NCBI RefSeq assembly: GCF_007992455.1
Contig: NZ_BKAH01000007.1
Location: 104,445 to 168,444 of the forward strand
Source of the DNA: Microbacterium saccharophilum
GTDB lineage: Bacteria; Actinomycetota; Actinomycetes; Actinomycetales; Microbacteriaceae
Reading direction: 5' to 3'
DNA: 64,000 bases
Shown here piece by piece: positions 57,943 to 64,000 of the stretch. The position numbers and the translations under genes were made by a program. The notes beneath the pieces were generated by a model. That model worked only from the letters and a program-made list of their open reading frames with translations. It did no database searches and was not told where the DNA came from. The stretch's first letter is position 1, and each line of letters starts with the position of its first letter.

Positions 57943-58725
57943 TCAGTCGAGGTTCAGACGCGGCCGCAGCGGGCCGCGCGCGAGCAGGTGCTGCGCCGAC
58001 TGCGCGACGGGGCGCATCGTGACGAGGTCGAGGTTGACGTGTCCGGGCGCGTTGAGCGCGTACGCGATGACGTCCGCCACGTCCTCCGCCGTCAGCGGCT
58101 CCGCGACGCCCTCGTAGACGCGCTCCGCGCCGGCCCGGTCGCCTCCGAGCCGGTTGAGCGTGAACTCCTCGGTCTGCACCATGCCGGGAGCGATCTCCGT
58201 GACGCGGATCGGCTCGCCGTTGAGCTCGAGGCGCAGCGCATGCACGAGCATCGATTCCCCCGCCTTCGCGGCGTTGTACCCCGCGCCGCCGGGATACGCG
58301 GTCTGCGCGGCCGTGGACGTCACATACAGCGTGTCGGCGTGGCCGTCGACGGACGCCTGCCGCAGGAGCGGCAGCAGCGCCGCCGTCACGAGCTGCGCCG
58401 ACAGCACGTTCACCTCGAACATCCAGCGCCAGTCGTCGGGGTCGCCGTCCTCGACGCGATCGGTCCCGCGCGCGCCGCCGGCGATGTGCACGAGCGCGTG
58501 GACGGGTCCGGCCTTCTCGAGGTGCTCGGCGAGCGCGTCGACGTCCGCGGACACCGTGAGGTCGGCGGCGAAGGAGACCGAGCCGATCTCCTCGTCGAGG
58601 CGGGCGAGCCGTTCGGCGCGGCGGGCGACGCCCACCACGTCCCATCCGCCGGCGCGCAGGGCGCGCACCGTCGCTTCGCCGATCCCGGAGCTGGCACCGG
58701 TCACCACGGCGCGTCGTGTCGTCAT
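57943..58725 (-). CDS. Short-chain dehydrogenase/reductase
   Basis: 260 residues. Cofactor motif GASSGIGEA and catalytic STAAQTAYPGGAGYNAAK (Ser, YxxxK). The ATG at 58725 has GGAGG, and TAGCGT lies seven bases upstream, so either a leaderless or a very short leader is possible. Substrate unknown. Confidence 0.92.
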   Translation of the reverse strand: MTTRRAVVTGASSGIGEATVRALRAGGWDVVGVARRAERLARLDEEIGSVSFAADLTVSADVDALAEHLEKAGPVHALVHIAGGARGTDRVEDGDPDDWRWMFEVNVLSAQLVTAALLPLLRQASVDGHADTLYVTSTAAQTAYPGGAGYNAAKAGESMLVHALRLELNGEPIRVTEIAPGMVQTEEFTLNRLGGDRAGAERVYEGVAEPLTAEDVADVIAYALNAPGHVNLDLVTMRPVAQSAQHLLARGPLRPRLNLD

Positions 58726-58732
58726 GGCCTCC

Positions 58733-58738
58733 ACGCTA
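58733..58738 (-). promoter_or_regulatory. -10 box of the SDR promoter
   Basis: TAGCGT on the minus strand, seven bases before the ATG at 58725. Confidence 0.45.
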
Positions 58739-58803
58739 CCCACCCGGCCGCGACGTGGCATCCGCGCCCTCCGCGCGCCGCGTTACGTCACATTTCCGGC
58801 GCG

Positions 58804-58832
58804 TTGTCGCGCCCCCGCCGCGACCGTACTGT
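58804..58832 (+). promoter_or_regulatory. metY promoter
   Basis: TTGTCG (58804-58809), 17-base spacer and TACTGT (58827-58832), the clearest sigma-A-type promoter on the plus strand. The leader of about 48 bases is too short for a SAM riboswitch. Confidence 0.65.
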
Positions 58833-58887
58833 CGGTGGTGGCCCGCGGCGTCCGTCGCCGGCCCCGACCGACCAGCAGGAGTCCGGC

Positions 58888-60210
58888 ATGTCCGCACCCG
58901 AGAACTGGCGCTTCGAGACCAAGCAGATCCACTCCGGCGCCGCCCCGGATCCGGTCACGAAGGCCCGCGCCACCCCCATCTACCAGACGACGTCGTACGT
59001 CTTCGACAACGCCGACCACGCCGCGAACCTCTTCGCCCTGGCCGAGTTCGGCAACATCTACACCCGCATCCAGAACCCCACCCAGGATGTCCTGGAGCAG
59101 CGTCTCGCCGCACTCGAGGGCGGCACCGGCGCCCTGGTGCTCTCCAGCGGCCAGGCGGCGTCGACCTTCGCCGTCCTGAACATCGCCGAGGCGGGCGACC
59201 ACATCGTCTCCTCCAGCTCGATCTACGGCGGCACGTACAACCTGTTCAAGTACACCCTCGCCAAGCTCGGGATCGAGACGACGTTCGTCGAGAACCAGGA
59301 CGACCCGGAGGCGTGGCGCGCCGCCGTCCGCCCCAACACGAAGCTGTTCTTCGCGGAGACGATCGGCAACCCGCAGATCAACGTCCTGGACATCCGCACG
59401 GTCGCCGACGTGGCGCACGCGTCCGGCGTCCCCCTCATCGTCGACAACACGATCGCGACCCCGTACCTCATCCGGCCGTTCGAGCACGGCGCCGACATCG
59501 TCGTCCACTCGGTGACGAAGTTCCTCGGCGGTCACGGCACGACCATCGGCGGCGCCATCGTCGACGGCGGCACGTTCGCCTGGTCGCAGAACTCCGAGCG
59601 CTTCCCCGGCCTCACGACGCCGGACCCCTCCTACCACGGCGCCGTCTACACCGACGCGGTCGGCGACGGCCTCGCGTACATCATCAAGGCCCGCGTACAG
59701 CTGCTGCGCGACCTCGGCTCCGCGATCTCGCCGCAGAGCGCCTGGAACCTCATCCAGGGCATCGAGACGCTGTCGCTGCGCATCGAGCGCCACGTCCAGA
59801 ACGCACAGGAGATCGCGGAGTGGCTGGAGAACCACGACGACATCGCGTCGGTCAACTACTCCGGCCTGCCGACCTCGCCCTGGTACGCCGCAGCGAACAC
59901 GTACGCGCCGAAGGGCGTCGGCGCGGTGCTCTCGTTCGAGCTGAAGGGCGGTGTGGAGGCGGGCCGCGAGTTCGTGAACTCGCTGACGCTGTTCAGCCAC
60001 CTCGCCAACATCGGTGACGTGCGCTCGCTCGTCATCCACCCCGCCTCGACGACGCACTCCCAGCTGACCCCCGAGCAGCAGCTCACGAGCGGCGTCACGC
60101 CGGGCCTCGTGCGCCTGTCGGTGGGCCTGGAGAACATCGACGACCTCAAGGCCGACCTCGAGCAGGCTCTCGGCGCCGCACGCCGCGTGTCCGAGGCCGC
60201 CCGCGCCTGA
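58888..60210 (+). CDS. metY: O-acetylhomoserine (thiol)-lyase
   Basis: 440 residues, Cys/Met metabolism PLP enzyme. The Schiff-base lysine is K211 in HSVTKFLGGHGT; SSGQAASTFA and the long ETIGNPQINV segment are typical of MetY (not MetB/MetC). It makes homocysteine from O-acetylhomoserine and sulfide for methionine synthesis. It has its own promoter and terminator; metX is not in the window. The C-terminus ASTTHSQL.. GLVRLSVGLEN is conserved. Confidence 0.94.
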   Translation: MSAPENWRFETKQIHSGAAPDPVTKARATPIYQTTSYVFDNADHAANLFALAEFGNIYTRIQNPTQDVLEQRLAALEGGTGALVLSSGQAASTFAVLNIAEAGDHIVSSSSIYGGTYNLFKYTLAKLGIETTFVENQDDPEAWRAAVRPNTKLFFAETIGNPQINVLDIRTVADVAHASGVPLIVDNTIATPYLIRPFEHGADIVVHSVTKFLGGHGTTIGGAIVDGGTFAWSQNSERFPGLTTPDPSYHGAVYTDAVGDGLAYIIKARVQLLRDLGSAISPQSAWNLIQGIETLSLRIERHVQNAQEIAEWLENHDDIASVNYSGLPTSPWYAAANTYAPKGVGAVLSFELKGGVEAGREFVNSLTLFSHLANIGDVRSLVIHPASTTHSQLTPEQQLTSGVTPGLVRLSVGLENIDDLKADLEQALGAARRVSEAARA

Positions 60211-60230
60211 TCCGTTCCTCCTCAGAACAC

Positions 60231-60266
60231 GACGGATGCCTCACCCTCCGGGGTGGGGCATCCGTC
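60231..60266 (+). terminator. metY terminator
   Basis: A 16-bp stem (one T-G pair) GACGGATGCCTCACCC with its complement and a TCCG loop, 20 bases after the metY stop. Confidence 0.85.
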
Positions 60267-60346
60267 GCCTGCGGTCACTCGGCACACCCGGAGTGGTAAC
60301 GGGGCGTCGCCGCGGTCTCCAGTCCAGGGACTGTGCGCAGCATCCG

Positions 60347-60352
60347 TATTAT
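60347..60352 (+). promoter_or_regulatory. -10 box of a leaderless promoter (three-gene operon)
   Basis: TATTAT seven bases before the ATG at 60360; unusually A/T-rich for the window. Confidence 0.55.
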
Positions 60353-60359
60353 TGGCCGC

Positions 60360-61409
60360 ATGCCCAAACGCCGACGCGCATCCTGGTGGACACGCAGAGG
60401 CGGATACCTTCTCGTGGTTGCGGCTGTCCTCGCCACGGTCGCAGTTGTCATCGCCGGGATGCGACTCAGTCCGACCAAGCCCGACCGTCCGGTGACGATC
60501 AGCACTGCGGACTGGGCGCCGTACGTCGGCGAGGATCTCCCCGGCGGGGGGCCGCTCGCCGCGCTTGTGCGACTCGTCCTGGCCCAACAGGGATACCAGG
60601 CGTCCGTCGATTTTACGACCTGGGACCTCGCACTCTCGCGCGCTCGCCAGGGCCAGGCGCTCGCAGCATTCCCGCTGGTGGCCAGTAGGGAGCGTGCTGC
60701 CACCCTGCTGGCGTCCGATCCGCTTGTCGACTTCGAGTACGTCCTGTTCCGCGACACGTCGCTGTCCGCACCGGATGTCGACGAGGCGTCCGACCTCGGC
60801 GAACTGCGGGTGGCGAGAATCGCCGGCTACGACTATTGGCCCGCCCTGGACGATGCCGTCGGTCAGTACGTCGAGTTCGACACCAGCGCAGACGCCTTCC
60901 GTGCACTGGCCGAGGGGGCGGTGGACCTCGTCGCCGAGGGGCGTGTCGCGGGCGAGACGCTCTTGAACAGCCCGGAGCTCGACCTGGATGCGGCTCGTTT
61001 CGCGCCGCTCGACGGCGACGCGTCCTGGCTCCGTTCGACGGAGTCGCTGCGACTGTTCGTCGCAGCCGATGCCGATGGACGCCGGCTTATCGAAGACTTC
61101 AACCGTGCGCTCGCTGACGTCCGACTTACGCCGGAGTATCGCGCCCTGACCTCCTCGCTCGCGTCGGAGAAATCGGGCCAGACGGTGCGGCTGGACGCCC
61201 TCGACGGCTCGCCCGTCGTCCTCCAGAACGAGGCGGGCGAGACTCTGGCCGTGCTCCCACGCGGCTCCAGCGCGGTCGTTCTGGAATGGCCTGAGGTCTT
61301 CGGTGTCACGGCTTCTGCCGCGCTTCCCACCCGGGTCAAGATCACTAGCGGTCCGGGACGAGGGAAGGTCGGCCTTGTGGATCTCGCCTTGATCGAAATG
61401 GAGGGATGA
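60360..61409 (+). CDS. Membrane-anchored solute-binding-like protein with SH3-like tail
   Basis: 349 residues. Basic N-terminus RRRASWWTRRGG, a membrane helix at 15-34, then an SBP family 3-like domain (VTISTADWAPYVGEDLPGGG, DFTTWDLALSRARQGQALAA, EGRVAGETLLN) as in amino-acid-binding proteins or ABC-sensor domains, and a C-terminal segment (about 275-349; ETLAVLPRGSS, TRVKITSGPGRGKVG) resembling an SH3-like fold. No lipobox. It heads an operon with the 450-residue protein and an MFS carrier, not ABC permeases, so a sensor or chaperone role is as likely as import. Confidence 0.75.
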   Translation: MPKRRRASWWTRRGGYLLVVAAVLATVAVVIAGMRLSPTKPDRPVTISTADWAPYVGEDLPGGGPLAALVRLVLAQQGYQASVDFTTWDLALSRARQGQALAAFPLVASRERAATLLASDPLVDFEYVLFRDTSLSAPDVDEASDLGELRVARIAGYDYWPALDDAVGQYVEFDTSADAFRALAEGAVDLVAEGRVAGETLLNSPELDLDAARFAPLDGDASWLRSTESLRLFVAADADGRRLIEDFNRALADVRLTPEYRALTSSLASEKSGQTVRLDALDGSPVVLQNEAGETLAVLPRGSSAVVLEWPEVFGVTASAALPTRVKITSGPGRGKVGLVDLALIEMEG

Positions 61410-62758
61410 TGACCCGTCTCCTCACTGTCGCGCCGACGCCCATCGACTTCGCCGTGTCCGCGGGGGCCGAGGTGCGCGATCCGGCCGGATACGCGCGGTT
61501 CTGGAAGCGCGTCGAGCGCGAGAGCGACATCAGCGGCATCAGATTTGACCACGCCGTCGAGCTGCGCGAGTCACCCCGCTACGGGTCCCTACGGGCAGAT
61601 GCACTGCAGCGCACTCTGCATGTCCTCAGCGGCGAGTTCACCCCAGACGAGCTTCCATTCGAGGTGCCGAACAACTTGACCTCGCTGTGGGGCTGCGTCC
61701 GAAAGATCCGCTTCTGGCTGTACGACCACTCCGTGGTCGTGGTCGAATTGGATGGCCAGGTGAGCGACTGGCTCGGCGACGCTGCGACGGACTCCGGGGA
61801 GCGGCTCGATGACCTGCAAGCCGAGGCGATTTCGCTCAGCGGCTTGGTGGTCAGCGCGGTCGCCGCTCTCAAGCTGCAGCCCGTTCTCAATGTTGCCCGG
61901 CGCCTGGACCCCACTTCCGCGTTCGTGGATTGGCAGGCCGAAGAATGGGCGGATGTCTCGCCTCGATGGGTCTCACGCAGCCTCGTCCTCGACTTCGACG
62001 ACCCGGATAGCGAACGGATCGCCCGGCATTGGCTCGCCGACATCGGGGACGAGACGGCGGTCGACGAGCTTGTCGCCGGAGGGTCCGCGCACGTCTCTCG
62101 ATGGCTCAATTACGTCCACCGCGGCTATCGGGCTGGCGTCGCCACGGCGCTGCTGCCGGACGCGTCCGAGGCATGGCGCGCAATGCGCTACGCGCAGTAC
62201 TTCTACGCTGCACTGGATCTCGTAGATGATCGCCTCAACGGCGTGCTGGCCGAAACAACCGAAGGCCTCAAGGCGTGGGAGCAGACGGATCTCACCGAGC
62301 GCCTCCGCAGGCTCTCGCATCGGGCCGAGCTGGTGATGCTCGACCTTCAAGACCTCCGCAAGTACGTAACGCGCCGCGTACGCGCTGAAATGGACCGCAT
62401 CCTCGACGTGTGGAGCTATGCCGACCTGGTTGAGGAACCCGTGAGGTTCAAGATCACGATTTGCGACCGACGCCTCGAGGAGCTCGCTGCCGGAAGGCAA
62501 GCCCGAGCAGGAACCGTCACCGACGTCATCCTCCTCGGCATCGGTGTCACCTCGGTTCTTGGAACCGCGTTGGCCGTCACGGATTTCGGCCGTTCCGTCG
62601 CGACCGATCCGGACCAGGCCGGCTACGGGTCGGCGAGCAGCGGACTCACGGAGTGGTTCGCATCTCAGCCCGCGGACGCCATCCTCGTCGGTTCCGTCGT
62701 CGTCTCCGCGTTGCTTGTGGTTCTCTTTCTGGCGGTGCGGCGGTCCGGCTCGTCATGA
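61406..62758 (+). CDS. Unrecognised protein with CorA-like two-TM topology
   Basis: 450 residues. A soluble domain (about 1-250), a long helical region (253-366) rich in charged residues, and two C-terminal membrane helices (372-391 and 423-444) separated by a 30-residue loop. This topology resembles CorA, but no GMN motif is present; RMD1/DUF155 is another loose resemblance. I do not recognise a family. It starts at an ATGATG overlapping the previous stop; either ATG is possible. Third positions are more A/T-rich than in neighbouring operons. Confidence 0.7.
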   Translation: MMTRLLTVAPTPIDFAVSAGAEVRDPAGYARFWKRVERESDISGIRFDHAVELRESPRYGSLRADALQRTLHVLSGEFTPDELPFEVPNNLTSLWGCVRKIRFWLYDHSVVVVELDGQVSDWLGDAATDSGERLDDLQAEAISLSGLVVSAVAALKLQPVLNVARRLDPTSAFVDWQAEEWADVSPRWVSRSLVLDFDDPDSERIARHWLADIGDETAVDELVAGGSAHVSRWLNYVHRGYRAGVATALLPDASEAWRAMRYAQYFYAALDLVDDRLNGVLAETTEGLKAWEQTDLTERLRRLSHRAELVMLDLQDLRKYVTRRVRAEMDRILDVWSYADLVEEPVRFKITICDRRLEELAAGRQARAGTVTDVILLGIGVTSVLGTALAVTDFGRSVATDPDQAGYGSASSGLTEWFASQPADAILVGSVVVSALLVVLFLAVRRSGSS

Positions 62759-63975
62759 CGTTGAGGCCAGGTCGGCGCGCCGTCGGTCTGATGGCACTCA
62801 CCCAGTTCTTGCTCGAAGTGCAGTTCTGGTTCCCTTTGTGGCTCGTCTTCCTGCTGGAGCTCGGCTTCGACCTCACGACCGCAGTGATCGCGGACGGCGT
62901 GTTCCGGCTCGTCTCCGTCGTGGCGGAGATCCCGCTGGGCATGCTGGCCGACAGAGTCGGGAGGAAGAACTGCTACCTGCTGATCAGCGGCCTGAGTGCG
63001 GCGACGTTCGCGGGCATTGCCGTGATCGAAGACTCCTGGCACCTCTTCGCCGTGTGGATACTGTGGGGGTTACTCTGGGCGCTCAATTCCGGGGCTGCGA
63101 CGTCCTATGCGTTCGAGATCAGCCAGACGCTGGGGCCTCGTGGTGGGGCGCGGGGATTCGGCCTCATCAAAGGAGCAGCGCAGCTCGCGGCACTGGTGTC
63201 GCTCATATCGGCGGGGTGGTTCTACGAACTTGATCCGGCGTTGCCGTTCTGGCTCACCGCCGTCCTGGCCGTGGTCGCCGGGTTGCTCGCGCTCGGCCTG
63301 CCTGACATTCCTCACGAGGTGTCCCGGCCGACTTTGCGCAGCGTGCGCCACGACATCCGGGGGGCGGTCGCCTCCCCAGGCACCCGGGCGGCCATCGTGG
63401 TCGCCGTGCTATTCCTCTTCCACGCCTGGAGTGTCCGCATCCTCTTCCAGCCGCTCGCCCTGGATCTGGGTCTGACACCTACCGAGACCGGGTGGATGTA
63501 TGCCTTGGTGGCCGCCGTCGCGATCGCTGCCGCAGTGGCGATCGGATGGGCTCCACCGGCCCACCGCCCAGGCGTTGTGGGCCTGGGCGGTGGACTCACA
63601 GTTGCGGCGTGCGCGGCGACCTGGGCCATGCCCGCATTCGGACCGGTGCTCTGGCTACCCGTCCTGAGTCTCGGATGGGCTGCGGCATGGACGACGCTCG
63701 AGCTCGAACTAGCTGAGCGCACTCGGCCCGCGGTACGCGCGACCGTGCTCTCGATCGTCTCCTGCGCGGCCGGCATCGGGATTGCCGTCGCACGGCCGGC
63801 ACTGGGCATCATCGCAGATAGCGCCGGAAGTCCGGCAGCGTTCGGTCTATGGGCTCTGGCCGGGGTGGTTGTGGTCGCCGCCATGGCGATTCCACTTCTC
63901 CGGATGCGGGAACACTCGGCTCCTGCGCGCCGCCATTCGTCCGCGAAAACCGCTCCGCGGGTTCTCGGCACCTGA
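62755..63975 (+). CDS. MFS transporter
   Basis: 406 residues, 12 membrane helices. Motif A ADRVGRKNCYLL lies after helix 2; loop 6-7 contains RPTLRSVRHDIRGA. ATGA overlap with the previous gene. Likely exporter or importer linked to the two upstream proteins; substrate unknown. The gene is complete, ending 25 bases before the window edge. Confidence 0.88.
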   Translation: MTLRPGRRAVGLMALTQFLLEVQFWFPLWLVFLLELGFDLTTAVIADGVFRLVSVVAEIPLGMLADRVGRKNCYLLISGLSAATFAGIAVIEDSWHLFAVWILWGLLWALNSGAATSYAFEISQTLGPRGGARGFGLIKGAAQLAALVSLISAGWFYELDPALPFWLTAVLAVVAGLLALGLPDIPHEVSRPTLRSVRHDIRGAVASPGTRAAIVVAVLFLFHAWSVRILFQPLALDLGLTPTETGWMYALVAAVAIAAAVAIGWAPPAHRPGVVGLGGGLTVAACAATWAMPAFGPVLWLPVLSLGWAAAWTTLELELAERTRPAVRATVLSIVSCAAGIGIAVARPALGIIADSAGSPAAFGLWALAGVVVVAAMAIPLLRMREHSAPARRHSSAKTAPRVLGT

Positions 63976-63986
63976 GGCGGCCTTCT

Positions 63987-63998
63987 CCCCCCCCCCCC
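63987..63998. other. Run of 12 cytosines at the window edge
   Basis: C12 followed by GG, at the very end of the window. It is the longest homopolymer seen and may mark a contig edge, an assembly artefact or a phase-variable tract. Confidence 0.6.
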
Positions 63999-64000
63999 GG

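Noticed and set aside
58840..58887. SAM-type riboswitch before metY
   Set aside because: The leader is only about 48 bases and shows no SAM-I, SAM-II or SAM-IV core.

Overview
The window is about 70% GC, densely coded on both strands, and looks like the chromosome of a high-GC actinobacterium. Microbacteriaceae (a Microbacterium-like organism) is the best guess. This rests on the gene neighbourhoods, many leaderless genes with TANNNT -10 boxes six or seven bases before the start codon, a DtxR/IdeR-type iron box, and lineage-typical proteins (DUF3097, an LmeA-like DUF2993 protein, an Excalibur-tailed nuclease). No phage, IS element, transposase, CRISPR array or rRNA was seen. There is one tRNA (Arg, anticodon CCG).

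Layout. 1-4.6 kb: the end of an L-asparaginase, alanine dehydrogenase, and a convergent permease / saccharopine-dehydrogenase-like pair. 4.6-9.9 kb: an EccC-like FtsK/SpoIIIE ATPase, a PP2C phosphatase and two small membrane proteins, one with a Pro-rich tail. 9.9-35 kb: yaaA followed by a long minus-strand housekeeping supercluster, which in transcription order is argS, an LmeA-like gene, lysA-hom-thrC-thrB, rho, prfA, prmC, a Sua5-type gene, a WecA/MraY-type transferase, an AtpI-like gene and atpBEFHAGDC. The order matches the mycobacterial argS-to-atpC region, except that rpmE is missing between rho and prfA and a divergent cysK-cysK-cysE cassette plus a holin-like gene sit between prfA and prmC. 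35-41 kb: a transglutaminase, an SGNH hydrolase, the tRNA, a lipoprotein nuclease, a 566-base gene-poor stretch with an orphan promoter, hairpin and 20-bp palindrome, a CPBP-like membrane protein, trmB and DUF3097.

41-48 kb: a TPM-domain membrane protein next to PspA (envelope stress), an arginase-fold enzyme overlapping a small HEXXH protein, an iron-box-controlled SIP-domain protein, a tyrosine phosphatase with an AhpD-like partner, and an alpha/beta hydrolase. 48-53 kb: a complete five-gene peptide/nickel-type ABC importer with every junction translationally overlapped. 53-58.7 kb: a protealysin-like M4 protease with its emfourin-like inhibitor, then a GNAT acetyltransferase, ung, a phosphoribosyltransferase, an MFS carrier and an SDR. 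58.9-60.2 kb: metY with a clear promoter and terminator. 60.4-64 kb: a three-gene overlapping operon of unknown function (membrane-anchored solute-binding-like protein, an unrecognised 450-residue two-TM protein, an MFS carrier) with more A/T-rich codon use than its surroundings. This is the best candidate in the window for something undescribed.

Metabolically the window links sulfur assimilation (cysE makes O-acetylserine, two CysK paralogues use it, MetY uses O-acetylhomoserine) with the aspartate family (lysA, hom, thrC, thrB), and energy supply (the whole F1Fo ATP synthase) with translation termination and its modification (prfA, prmC, rho).
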